38,060 bases of DNA from Betaproteobacteria bacterium (lineage in GTDB: Bacteria > Pseudomonadota > Gammaproteobacteria > Burkholderiales > Burkholderiaceae_C), in NCBI GenBank assembly GCA_009925925.1, contig RFQA01000007.1:1-38060 (forward strand), in the 5' to 3' direction. This document shows, in pieces, positions 26,872 through 34,201 of the stretch. Position 1 is the stretch's first letter. The number at the start of each line of letters is the position of its first letter. The translations under genes were made by a program, and so were the position numbers. The notes beneath the pieces are model-generated. The model did not search any database, had not been told where the DNA came from, and saw nothing but the letters and a program-made list of their open reading frames with translations.

Positions 26872-28275
26872 TCAGATGGGAAGTGCGACCAGATCGTGAC
26901 CTTGCGCACTCACGATACGGGCCTTGGTGAATTCGCCCACCTTCAGTGTCTTGCTGATTTTTTCGGGCGGCAACAGACGCACTACGCCATCAATCTCAGG
27001 GGCATCCGCATAGCTGCGACCCACCCCACCCTTGCGACCCAAAGCCGGCGCGGAATCCACCAATACTTGCATCACCGAGCCGACTCGACGCTGCAAACGG
27101 GCAGCAGACACTTCTTCAGCAACCTGCATGAATCTGGCGCGGCGCTCCTCCCGTACTTCCACGGGCAACATGCCCGGCAAATCATTGGCAGTCGCACCAT
27201 TCACAGCGCTGTAGGCAAAGCAGCCCGCGCGGTCAATCTGGGCTTCACGCACAAAGTCGAGCAAGTGCTCAAACTCTTCTTCTGTCTCGCCGGGAAAGCC
27301 CGCAATGAACGTGCTGCGCACCACCAACTCCGGGCACGCTTCACGCCACTGCTGCAAACGCTCGAGGTTCTTTTCACCGCTGGCCGGCCGCTTCATGCGG
27401 CGCAGCACATCGGGATGGCTGTGTTGCAAAGGAACATCCAAGTACGGCAGCACACGACCTGTAGCCATCAAGGGAACAATCTCATCCACACTCGGGTAGG
27501 GATACACATAGTGCAAACGAACCCAGGCACCGTAGGGCTCGGCAATATCACCCAATGCTTGCACCAGCTCAAGCATGCGGGTCTTGACAGGCTTTCCATC
27601 CCAGAAACCCGTGCGGTACTTCACATCCACACCGTAAGCCGATGTGTCTTGACTGATGACTAACAGCTCTTTAACACCGCCTTCAAACAGTGCACGAGCT
27701 TCGGTCAGGACGTCGCCTATAGGGCGTGACACCAAGTCGCCACGCATGCTGGGGATGATGCAGAACGTGCAGCGATGGTTGCACCCTTCGCTGATTTTCA
27801 AGTATGCGTAGTGACGCGGAGTGAGCTTGACGCCTGCAACCCCAAAGGACTGCGGAACCAAATCCAAAAACGGATCGTGAGGCTTGGGCAGATTCAAATG
27901 CACCGCGTCCATCACCTCTTGGGTCGCATGAGGGCCGGTTACGGCAAGCACCTTGGGGTGCATCTGGCGCACCATGTTTTCCCCGCCATCGGTGGTCTTT
28001 GCACCCAGGCAACCCGTCACGATCACGCGACCGTTTTCGGCCAATGCCTCACCGATGGTGTCCAGGCTTTCTTTGACCGCATCGTCAATAAATCCGCAGG
28101 TGTTGACTATGACCAAATCCGCGCCCTGGAAGGTTTTGGATGTTTGGTAGCCCTCGGCGCTGAGCTGGGTCAAGATGAGTTCGGAGTCGGTCAAAGCCTT
28201 GGGGCAACCCAGGCTCACAAAACCGACTTTGGGGGCAGCTTGCGCTGTCTGGGTGGGGGTCAAAATATCAGTCAT
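26872..28275 (-). CDS. rimO: ribosomal protein S12 methylthiotransferase RimO
   Basis: Radical-SAM enzyme that adds a methylthio group to the beta-carbon of Asp88/89 of ribosomal protein S12. It has 467 residues from the ATG at 28275. The N-terminal MTTase domain has three cluster cysteines (Cys24 in [12 protein letters not shown], Cys60 in NTCGFI, Cys89 in TGCLGAK). The radical-SAM motif is Cys165, Cys169, Cys172 ([10 protein letters not shown]). The C-terminal TRAM domain begins near 395. [12 protein letters not shown] distinguishes RimO from MiaB. It follows phaR by 45 nt. Confidence 0.96.
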   Translation of the reverse strand: MTDILTPTQTAQAAPKVGFVSLGCPKALTDSELILTQLSAEGYQTSKTFQGADLVIVNTCGFIDDAVKESLDTIGEALAENGRVIVTGCLGAKTTDGGENMVRQMHPKVLAVTGPHATQEVMDAVHLNLPKPHDPFLDLVPQSFGVAGVKLTPRHYAYLKISEGCNHRCTFCIIPSMRGDLVSRPIGDVLTEARALFEGGVKELLVISQDTSAYGVDVKYRTGFWDGKPVKTRMLELVQALGDIAEPYGAWVRLHYVYPYPSVDEIVPLMATGRVLPYLDVPLQHSHPDVLRRMKRPASGEKNLERLQQWREACPELVVRSTFIAGFPGETEEEFEHLLDFVREAQIDRAGCFAYSAVNGATANDLPGMLPVEVREERRARFMQVAEEVSAARLQRRVGSVMQVLVDSAPALGRKGGVGRSYADAPEIDGVVRLLPPEKISKTLKVGEFTKARIVSAQGHDLVALPI

Positions 28276-28320
28276 ATAGCGAAGTTCCGGAGCCCGCCTC
28301 CCAGACACCGGCCCTAGCGT

Positions 28321-28770
28321 TTAGCGCTTGAGGCCGAATGTGCCGAGGAATTGCTCGGTTTGTTTTTGCATGTGTTCCTGCATCTGCTGGAACATATTGT
28401 TGCCCATGACGCCCTGCACCATGGGGGCTTGCATCTCCATGAGCGCCTGCATGTTCTTTTCCAAGTACCCACCCATCATCCCCTGCATCGCATGCCCGTA
28501 AAAACGGATGATGTTGGACAACACAGGGGTCGTAAACATGGGCGAACCATTGGCCTCTTCTTCCAGGATGATCTGCAACAGAATGCTGCGTGTTAAATCG
28601 TCACCGGTCTTGGCATCCACTACCGCAAAAGTCTCGCTGTCCATGACCAACTGCTTGATTTCAGCCAGTGTGATGTACGTGGAGGTGTCGGTATCGTAGA
28701 GACGACGATTCGGGTACTTTTTAATCACCCGTTGCGACGACTTGGATTCTTTTGAGGAGTTTTTTTGCAT
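28321..28770 (-). CDS. phaR: polyhydroxyalkanoate synthesis repressor PhaR
   Basis: DNA-binding protein that also binds PHA granules and represses phasin and its own gene until polymer is present. The 149-residue protein has the PHB/PHA accumulation regulator DNA-binding domain (RVIKKYPNRRLYDTDTSTYITLAEIKQLV, about 14-42), then the PHB_acc segment with FAVVDAKTGDDLTRSILLQIILEEE. The C-terminus is rich in Met and Gln. It is shorter than the Cupriavidus protein (about 183). Ends 45 nt before rimO. No PHA synthase is in this window; presence of phaR suggests the organism stores PHA. Confidence 0.92.
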   Translation of the reverse strand: MQKNSSKESKSSQRVIKKYPNRRLYDTDTSTYITLAEIKQLVMDSETFAVVDAKTGDDLTRSILLQIILEEEANGSPMFTTPVLSNIIRFYGHAMQGMMGGYLEKNMQALMEMQAPMVQGVMGNNMFQQMQEHMQKQTEQFLGTFGLKR

Positions 28771-28807
28771 TGCGATCGCTCAACACGAGATGTGGGAGCC
28801 AAGTTAG

Positions 28808-28824
28808 TGTTGCACTGCAGCACA
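28808..28824 (-). promoter_or_regulatory. TGC-rich candidate PhaR autoregulatory site
   Basis: TGTTGCACTGCAGCACA on the plus strand, 38-54 nt upstream of the phaR ATG. PhaR proteins studied in Paracoccus and Cupriavidus bind TGC-rich, imperfectly symmetric sequences and autoregulate; this element has that character. Assignment is by analogy. Confidence 0.4.
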
Positions 28825-28891
28825 TTCTAGAGAGGGACCGGCTGATGCTGACCTAGGATTACCCTAGTGAGAAGAGATATCCGGAGAAATT

Positions 28892-28968
28892 TGGTAGGCG
28901 CAATTGGACTCGAACCAACGACCCCCACCATGTCAAGGTGGTGCTCTAACCAGCTGAGCTATGCGCCT
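28892..28968 (-). tRNA. tRNA-Val (anticodon GAC)
   Basis: 77-nt tRNA on the minus strand. The acceptor is AGGCGCA/TGCGCCT, discriminator A, encoded CCA. D-arm GCTCAGCTGGTTAGAGC; anticodon stem CCACC-TTGACAT-GGTGG with anticodon GAC; T-arm GTTGGTTCGAGTCCAAT. Closely matches tRNA-Val(GAC) of other proteobacteria. Confidence 0.97.
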
Positions 28969-28988
28969 ACATTTATCCGAGAGGCCGA

Positions 28989-28994
28989 AGTATA
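28989..28994 (-). promoter_or_regulatory. probable -10 element of the tRNA-Val promoter
   Basis: TATACT on the minus strand, 20 nt before the first base of tRNA-Val. No strong -35 hexamer at canonical spacing. Confidence 0.5.
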
Positions 28995-29066
28995 GCAGCA
29001 TAAAAACCGCCTCCCGGACAAAGCGCGCTAGAAAGTTCAAAAAACCAGCATTCACGCTGAGCCATA

Positions 29067-29090
29067 ATTGACGTTTACGTAAACGTCAAT
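29067..29090. promoter_or_regulatory. 24-bp perfect palindrome upstream of the first SDR gene (LiuR-like operator)
   Basis: The half-site ATTGACGTTTAC is followed directly by its exact complement. It sits 31 nt upstream of the SDR start codon, immediately after a CATAAT that could be the -10 box. ACGTTTACGTAAACGT-type palindromes are, as I recall, operators of LiuR, the MerR-family regulator of branched-chain amino-acid catabolism in proteobacteria. That fits the predicted 3-hydroxyacyl-CoA dehydrogenase function. No liuR gene lies in the window. Confidence 0.7.
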
Positions 29091-29120
29091 CCGTTTCAGT
29101 TTTTCTACAAGGAGTACTTC

Positions 29121-29879
29121 ATGGATATCGCAGGAAAAGTCTTTATCGTGACCGGAGGCGCATCCGGCTTGGGCGAAGGGACCGCACGCATGCTCACGGC
29201 CAAAGGCGGCAAGGTTGTCATCGCGGACATGCAAGTCGAAAAAGGTGAGGCGATCGCCAAGGAATTGGGCGGCGCTTTCGTGAAGTGCGATGTCAGCAAT
29301 GAAGCCGATGGTCAGGCTGTGGTTGCCAAGGCTTTGTCGCTGGGCAAGCTCATGGGCTTGGTGAATTGCGCCGGCATTGCACCGGCCGAGAAGACGGTGG
29401 GCAAAAACGGCGCCCATTCGCTGGCCTCTTTCAGCAAAACCATTACCGTGAATCTGATCGGCAGCTTCAACATGATCCGCCTCGCGGCAGACGCCATGAG
29501 TAAAAACGACCCCGAATCCACGGGCGAGCGCGGTGTCATGATCTCCACAGCATCGGTTGCAGCTTACGACGGACAAATCGGCCAAGCAGCCTACAGTGCG
29601 TCCAAAGGTGGTGTGGTGGGAATGACCCTTCCCATTGCCCGTGATCTGGCACGTAACGGCATTCGCAACATGACCATCGCCCCCGGCATCTTTGGTACGC
29701 CTATGCTGTTCAGCATGCCTCAGGAAGTACAGGACTCATTGGCTGCTGGCGTTCCATTCCCTTCACGCTTGGGCACTCCGCAAGACTACGCCAAACTCGC
29801 GATCCACATTTTTGAGAACGACATGCTCAATGGTGAAGTGATTCGCTTGGACGGAGCCATTCGCCTGGCACCGAAATAA
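29121..29879 (+). CDS. SDR-family 3-hydroxyacyl-CoA dehydrogenase (HSD10-like)
   Basis: Short-chain dehydrogenase of 252 residues resembling mammalian type 2 3-hydroxyacyl-CoA dehydrogenase (HSD17B10), which oxidises 2-methyl-3-hydroxybutyryl-CoA in isoleucine breakdown and other 3-hydroxyacyl-CoAs with NAD. The cofactor motif TGGASGLG is at 11-18, followed by NCAG. Catalytic Ser145, Tyr158 and Lys162 (YSASK) are present. [14 protein letters not shown] and the [14 protein letters not shown] ending are typical of this subgroup. AAGGAG six nucleotides before the ATG is a strong ribosome binding site. The LiuR-like operator upstream supports a role in branched-chain acyl-CoA oxidation. Monocistronic as far as visible. 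Confidence 0.85.
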   Translation: MDIAGKVFIVTGGASGLGEGTARMLTAKGGKVVIADMQVEKGEAIAKELGGAFVKCDVSNEADGQAVVAKALSLGKLMGLVNCAGIAPAEKTVGKNGAHSLASFSKTITVNLIGSFNMIRLAADAMSKNDPESTGERGVMISTASVAAYDGQIGQAAYSASKGGVVGMTLPIARDLARNGIRNMTIAPGIFGTPMLFSMPQEVQDSLAAGVPFPSRLGTPQDYAKLAIHIFENDMLNGEVIRLDGAIRLAPK

Positions 29880-29928
29880 GTCGGCTTCCTCGGGAAATGA
29901 AGACTCCACGATCCGTGGCGTGCAACCT

Positions 29929-30831
29929 TTATCGGTGCGCTCGGATCGAAGACACCATCCCCAAAATGAAAATCGCACTGGCCAGCCATTGCAAGGCTGT
30001 AGGCCAGTCTCCGTACACCAGAAACGCATAGACGAGTGCAAACAAGGTTTCGGAGACGATAAGTTGCCCGCACAAACTGGCACTCAATCGCCGGCTTGCA
30101 AAATTCCAAAGCACGGCCGCGATCCATGCTGAACCAATGCCCGTTGCTATACAAACCATAGCTGCCCGCGCAACATCTGCCTGCGCCAGCAGGTCTTTGG
30201 CGGGTGTTCCCAAGGCCACCCACAGGAACCAAGCCGCCAAGCCCGCATTCACGCCCATCCAACTCGTCCAGTCCCTCAAGCTCACATTGGTGTGTTGCTT
30301 AAGCCATGCCGAATTGATGATCGCAAAGGCCACCCAAAAGACCATGGCCAACAAGCCATAGAGCACCCCGCGCCAGAATATCCAACCGTGCATTTGAACG
30401 CCGCTGCCACTGCTTTCAGCCGCCATCATGGTGGCGACACCTGCCATTGTGAGTAGCAAGCCCGGAATCAGGCTGCGCCAGCGTAAGCCCACAGGCTTAC
30501 CAAGCAACATGACCCACACGGGTATGGTCCCGATGATCATGGTGGGCACTTCCACACCCGAATCCCGGATGGCGTAAACCAGCAGCAAGTAGTAGCCGGA
30601 GAAACCCAAGACGCTTAGCAGCAGTGCCGTCCCCGCTTGCTTCAGGGTAGGCTGACGTGAACTTCCATTCAACAGGCCAATACCGATCATGCACAGCGAT
30701 GTGAGACCGAAAACCACAAAACGCCCGGCAGTGAGATCCACCGGCGACAAACCCGGTGCCATTGCAGGCGCCACAAACACCAAGCCCCACAAGGCACCGG
30801 CCGCCAGACCAGCAATTACCCCGGCTAGCAA
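29929..30831 (-). CDS. EamA/DMT-superfamily membrane transporter
   Basis: Ten-helix drug/metabolite transporter, 300 residues, made of two EamA repeats (about 1-135 and 150-298). The first helix reads MLAGVIAGLAAGALWGLVFVAP. The substrate is unknown; family members export amino acids, metabolites or drugs. The only in-frame start is TTG at 30831, without a clear ribosome binding site, because an in-frame stop lies six codons upstream. It follows the second SDR gene by 45 nt on the same strand and converges on the first SDR. Residues about 214-225 (LLAQADVARAAM) coincide with a degenerate copy of the dispersed palindrome. Confidence 0.85.
   Translation of the reverse strand: MLAGVIAGLAAGALWGLVFVAPAMAPGLSPVDLTAGRFVVFGLTSLCMIGIGLLNGSSRQPTLKQAGTALLLSVLGFSGYYLLLVYAIRDSGVEVPTMIIGTIPVWVMLLGKPVGLRWRSLIPGLLLTMAGVATMMAAESSGSGVQMHGWIFWRGVLYGLLAMVFWVAFAIINSAWLKQHTNVSLRDWTSWMGVNAGLAAWFLWVALGTPAKDLLAQADVARAAMVCIATGIGSAWIAAVLWNFASRRLSASLCGQLIVSETLFALVYAFLVYGDWPTALQWLASAIFILGMVSSIRAHR
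30157..30193. repeat. dispersed palindrome, degenerate copy inside the EamA gene
   Basis: The arms CTGCCCGCGCA and TGCGCCAGCAG (complementary at 9 of 11 positions) surround a 9-nt spacer; the left arm is preceded by ATAG. Arm sequence and spacing match the intergenic copy at 24301-24335, though the spacer differs. It is read in frame as part of the transporter. Confidence 0.5.
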
Positions 30832-30876
30832 ACAAGCACCATTGCTTTAGAGCTGCAGCCTGTTTTTGGGCAAGGC

Positions 30877-31659
30877 TCAAATTCCAAATCCATCATCCGC
30901 CGCAATCACCGCTCCATTGATAAAGTGGCTCTGGTCCGAGCACAGAGTCACCAACATGGCATCCAAGTCGCTAGGGTGGCCGATGCGCTTGCGCGGCAGC
31001 ATTTGCACCAGTTTCTGCCCGCTCTCCGTCTGCCAATGGTGGTGGTTGATCTCGGTGTCGATGTAACCCGGGCACAGCGCGTTGACATTAATCCCGAACT
31101 TGCCCCACTCCAGCGCCTGGGCCTTGGTCATCTGGATCACCGCCGCTTTGCTCATGCAATACACCCCGATCTGGGGCAACACCCGCAGACCCGCCATGGA
31201 CGCGATGTTGATGATGCGCCCGCCGGTGTAACTGCCGGGCGCCGATCCTATGGCACGGGCCAGCATGCGTTTGCCGACTTCCTGGGCCACAAAAAAGGCA
31301 CCCTTGACGTTTGTGTCAAACATGAAGTCGTAGTCTTCCGGACTCACGTCCTGCAAGCGCTGCGTAGTGCTCACCCCGGAGTTATTGATGAGGATGTCAA
31401 TAGAGCCCACTTCCGTCTCGGCATGGGCCACCGCAGACTTGATCGAATCGTGGTCGGTTACATCCAATTCGATGACATGGGCGTCACCGCCCTGCCCCTC
31501 AATTTCGGCGCGCAAGTCTTTGAGCTTGTCAATGCGGCGGCTGGCCAACACGACCGCGGCACCGGCTGCCGACAAGGTGCGGGCAAACTGCGCCCCCAGC
31601 CCGCCGGAAGCACCTGTGATGAATGCAATTCGGCCGGAAAGATCGATGCTGTAAGCCAT
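30877..31659 (-). CDS. SDR-family oxidoreductase
   Basis: Classical short-chain dehydrogenase, 260 residues. The cofactor site TGASGGLG is at 15-22 and NNSG at 92-95. Catalytic Ser154, Tyr167 and Lys171 (YCMSK) are present. An Arg-Arg pair after the second strand (ASRRIDKL) suggests NADP(H). The substrate is not deducible; relatives are annotated as 3-oxoacyl-ACP reductase or steroid/acyl dehydrogenases. GGAGG eight nucleotides before the ATG is a strong ribosome binding site. It diverges from the ETF-ubiquinone oxidoreductase gene across a TetR-type operator, suggesting joint control in acyl-CoA oxidation. Confidence 0.85.
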   Translation of the reverse strand: MAYSIDLSGRIAFITGASGGLGAQFARTLSAAGAAVVLASRRIDKLKDLRAEIEGQGGDAHVIELDVTDHDSIKSAVAHAETEVGSIDILINNSGVSTTQRLQDVSPEDYDFMFDTNVKGAFFVAQEVGKRMLARAIGSAPGSYTGGRIINIASMAGLRVLPQIGVYCMSKAAVIQMTKAQALEWGKFGINVNALCPGYIDTEINHHHWQTESGQKLVQMLPRKRIGHPSDLDAMLVTLCSDQSHFINGAVIAADDGFGI

Positions 31660-31679
31660 TTAGAGTGCCTCCACAAATT

Positions 31680-31703
31680 AAAAAAGAACGGTCGTTCTTT
31701 TTT
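31680..31703. promoter_or_regulatory. TetR-type operator in the divergent SDR/ETF-QO promoter
   Basis: Arms AAAAAAGAACG and CGTTCTTTTTT (11 bp, perfect) flank a GT centre. It lies 20 nt upstream of the SDR start and 93 nt upstream of the ETF-QO start. For ETF-QO, TTCTTT (31695-31700) in the right arm and TAAAAT (31718-31723), 17 bp apart, could form the promoter. GAACG-n2-CGTTC symmetry is typical of TetR-family repressors, such as those reported for fatty-acid regulons of Burkholderiales. Confidence 0.65.
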
Positions 31704-31796
31704 TGAAAATCAGCGAATAAAATCTGCTGCCGGTCGCGTGCGCTCCAGCGCGCGAACGCTGACAAGAAGACCACCCATTATTAAGCGAGACTCCCC

Positions 31797-33488
31797 ATGA
31801 CAAACCAGGAAATACTGGCTCAATTCGGCCCCCGTGAATCCATGGAATACGACGTGGTCGTCGTTGGCGGAGGCCCCGGCGGTCTGGCAACAGCGATCCG
31901 CCTCAAACAGCTGGCGGCCGAGAAAGGCACCGATGTTTCGGTGGTCGTACTCGAAAAAGGCTCTGAGCCCGGCGCACACATTTTGTCCGGCGCGATCATG
32001 GACCCCAAAGCGCTGACCGAACTGATTCCCGACTGGAAGGCCTTGGGCGCCCCCCTGAACCAGCCGGTGACTGACGATGCTTATATTTTCCTGAGCGAAA
32101 AGTCTGGCTTTCGCGTGCCCAACATGGTGCTGCCCCCCTTCGCGCACAACGACGGCAACTACATCATCAGCCTGGGCGCTGTCACCAAATGGCTCGCAGA
32201 GCAAGCGGAGAGTCTGGGCGTAGAAATTTTCCCCGGCTTCACCGCCGCTGAGGTGCTCTACAACGACGACGGCTCGGTCAAAGGTGTAGCCACCGGCAAC
32301 ATGGGCGTCGGTAAAGATGGTGAACCGATGGAAAGCTTCCAGCTCGGTATGGAGTTGCTGGGCAAATACACCGTGTTTGCTGAAGGCGCCCGCGGCCACT
32401 TGGGCAAACAGCTGATCGCCAAATACAAGCTCGACGACGGTCGTGACCCGCAAAGCTTCGGCATCGGCATCAAGGAACTGTGGGAAATCGACCCCAGCCG
32501 CCACCAACCCGGCTTTGTGATGCACACCGCCGGCTGGCCCATGGAGTCCGACACGTATGGCGGCGCTTTCCTGTACCACCTGGAAGGCAACAAGGTCGCC
32601 CTGGGCTTTGTCACTGGCTTGGGCTACAGCAACCCCTATCTCAGCCCGTTTGAAGAGTTCCAGCGATGGAAGACCCACCCGAATGTGCGTTACTACTTCG
32701 AGAACGACAAAGGTGAAATCACCGGCAAACGCCTGTCTTACGGTGCTCGCGCCATCAACGCCAGTGGCATCAATGCCCTGCCCAAAACGGTATTCCCCGG
32801 TGGCTGTCTGGTCGGCTGCAATGCAGGCTATCTGAACGTTGGTCGTATCAAGGGCAGCCACGCCGCCATCAAGACCGGCATGCTGGCCGCAGAAGCGGCT
32901 TATGACGCCGTGGTCGGCGGACGCCAGCACGACGAGCTGATCGCTTACCCCGAAGCGTTTGAAAAGAGCTGGCTGCACACCGAACTGAACAAAGACCGCA
33001 ACTTCAAAAACTGGTTCAAGTACGGCCTGACCACCGCGACGCTGATGAACGGTTTTGAACAATTCGTGCTGCGCGGACACATCCCTTGGACCCTGCGCCG
33101 CGACAAGCCCGACCACGCTTACCTCAAGCCCGCAGCCGAGTGCAAGCCCATCGTCTACCCCAAACCGGACGGCAAGCTCACCTTCGACCGCTTGAGCAGC
33201 GTGTTCATCAGCAACACCAACCACGAAGAGCAGCAACCTGCGCACTTGACGCTCAAGGACGCCTCGGTGCCTGTGAACATCAACTTGGCCAAGTACGCGG
33301 GCCCCGAAGCCCGCTACTGCCCGGCCGGTGTGTATGAGTTCGTCAAGAACGAAGACAACACCGACCGCTTGCAGATCAACGCCCAGAACTGTGTGCACTG
33401 CAAGACCTGCGATATCAAGGACCCTACCCAGAACATCGTCTGGGTCACACCCGAAGGCGGTGGTGGACCCAACTACGCTGGCATGTAA
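31797..33488 (+). CDS. electron transfer flavoprotein-ubiquinone oxidoreductase
   Basis: Membrane-bound flavoprotein that takes electrons from ETF, reduced by acyl-CoA and other dehydrogenases, and reduces ubiquinone. It has 563 residues, matching the bacterial and mature human forms. The FAD motif VVVGGGPGGLATAIRLK is near 21-37, then EKGSEPGAHILSGA and the quinone-binding region GYLNVGRIKGSHAAIKTGMLAAE. The C-terminal [4Fe-4S] cluster has Cys508 (YCPAGVYE), Cys532, Cys535 and Cys538 (CVHCKTC). It starts at ATG 31797, alone between a divergent operator and a strong terminator. Confidence 0.97.
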   Translation: MTNQEILAQFGPRESMEYDVVVVGGGPGGLATAIRLKQLAAEKGTDVSVVVLEKGSEPGAHILSGAIMDPKALTELIPDWKALGAPLNQPVTDDAYIFLSEKSGFRVPNMVLPPFAHNDGNYIISLGAVTKWLAEQAESLGVEIFPGFTAAEVLYNDDGSVKGVATGNMGVGKDGEPMESFQLGMELLGKYTVFAEGARGHLGKQLIAKYKLDDGRDPQSFGIGIKELWEIDPSRHQPGFVMHTAGWPMESDTYGGAFLYHLEGNKVALGFVTGLGYSNPYLSPFEEFQRWKTHPNVRYYFENDKGEITGKRLSYGARAINASGINALPKTVFPGGCLVGCNAGYLNVGRIKGSHAAIKTGMLAAEAAYDAVVGGRQHDELIAYPEAFEKSWLHTELNKDRNFKNWFKYGLTTATLMNGFEQFVLRGHIPWTLRRDKPDHAYLKPAAECKPIVYPKPDGKLTFDRLSSVFISNTNHEEQQPAHLTLKDASVPVNINLAKYAGPEARYCPAGVYEFVKNEDNTDRLQINAQNCVHCKTCDIKDPTQNIVWVTPEGGGGPNYAGM

Positions 33489-33500
33489 ACCACGCTTCAC

Positions 33501-33532
33501 AAAAAAACGGGACCTCAGGGTCCCGTTTTTTT
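33501..33532 (+). terminator. intrinsic terminator after ETF-QO
   Basis: ACGGGACC (33507-33514), loop TCAG, GGTCCCGT (33519-33526), preceded by seven A's and ending in seven T's. A perfect stem 12 nt past the stop codon. Confidence 0.93.
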
Positions 33533-33545
33533 GTGCCATGGTCAA

Positions 33546-33573
33546 TTGACAACTAGACCGACCGGTCTATAGA
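33546..33573 (+). promoter_or_regulatory. promoter with embedded TetR operator (33554-33569), driving the TetR-hydrolase pair
   Basis: TTGACA (33546-33551) is a perfect -35 and TATAGA (33568-33573) a good -10, with a 16-bp spacer. The spacer and -10 edge hold the palindrome TAGACCG-AC-CGGTCTA (33554-33569). Similar TAGACC/GGTCTA boxes are bound by NemR and LmrA/YxaF-type TetR repressors. The operator lies just before a LmrA/YxaF-like gene, so autoregulation is the obvious reading. Only seven bases separate the -10 from the ATG. Confidence 0.8.
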
Positions 33574-33580
33574 ATTTCGT

Positions 33581-34201
33581 ATGACCACTCACAACCCACC
33601 ACCCCCCATTGCCGACAACATCCCCGCCCCCACAAGGGATCGGCTGATTGCTGCGATGCTGAATGCCCTGCGACGCACCGGCTTTCACGGTGTGGGCTTG
33701 AGTGAGCTTTTGTCGGAAGCCGGTGCCCCCAAGGGGGTCATGTACCACCACTTCCCCGGTGGCAAGTCAGAATTGGCCATTGCAGCGATCGACCTCGTGG
33801 TCGGCCAGATCACCGTAGGACTGGCAAAGCTCATGCAACGACATGCGGACCCCGCAGATGCTTTGCAGGCATGGATGGCATCCGCCCAGAAACTGCTGGC
33901 CGGCAGCGGCTACCAGCAAGGTTGTCCGCTGGCCTCTATGGCATCTGAATCGACACCGGAAGACATCGCCATTCGGGAGGCCTTGGCAAAGGGATTCGCC
34001 CATATTCGCGAGCAGCTAGGCTTGGCTTTGGAAAGCGCCGGAGTCGCCCCTGCCCGGAGCGCCAACCTTGCGGCATTGATGGTGTCTGCGTACGAAGGCG
34101 CCCTCATCCAGGCCCGCGTGGCCGGGCAGGTAGACGCCATGCAAAACACCACCGACGCACTGGTGGACTTGATTCGTCTGAGCATCGCATCCAAACCATG
34201 A
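33581..34201 (+). CDS. TetR-family repressor, LmrA/YxaF type
   Basis: 206-residue TetR regulator. The N-terminal helix-turn-helix (about 18-62) contains GFHGVGLSELLSEAGAPKGV followed by MYHHFPGGKSELA, a form typical of the LmrA/YxaF branch. The C-terminal ligand domain has QQGCPLASMASES, where Cys and Met residues could sense reactive or hydrophobic compounds. The promoter carries a matching palindrome, so it probably represses itself and the downstream hydrolase. The last codon overlaps the hydrolase start (ATGA). No Shine-Dalgarno sequence exists because transcription likely begins at or next to the ATG. Confidence 0.88.
   Translation: MTTHNPPPPIADNIPAPTRDRLIAAMLNALRRTGFHGVGLSELLSEAGAPKGVMYHHFPGGKSELAIAAIDLVVGQITVGLAKLMQRHADPADALQAWMASAQKLLAGSGYQQGCPLASMASESTPEDIAIREALAKGFAHIREQLGLALESAGVAPARSANLAALMVSAYEGALIQARVAGQVDAMQNTTDALVDLIRLSIASKP

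Noticed and set aside
28853-28867. CTAGG-ATTAC-CCTAG inverted repeat between phaR and tRNA-Val
   Set aside because: Arms are only five bases, too short to stand out from chance; no adjacent promoter elements fix a role.
29906-29918. CCACG-ATC-CGTGG hairpin between the convergent SDR and EamA genes
   Set aside because: A five-pair stem with a three-base loop and no T-tract on either strand; not convincing as a terminator.
31710-33545. 611-codon minus-strand open frame
   Set aside because: Antisense shadow of the ETF-ubiquinone oxidoreductase gene, whose FAD and Fe-S motifs are intact on the plus strand. The open frame also crosses the terminator.
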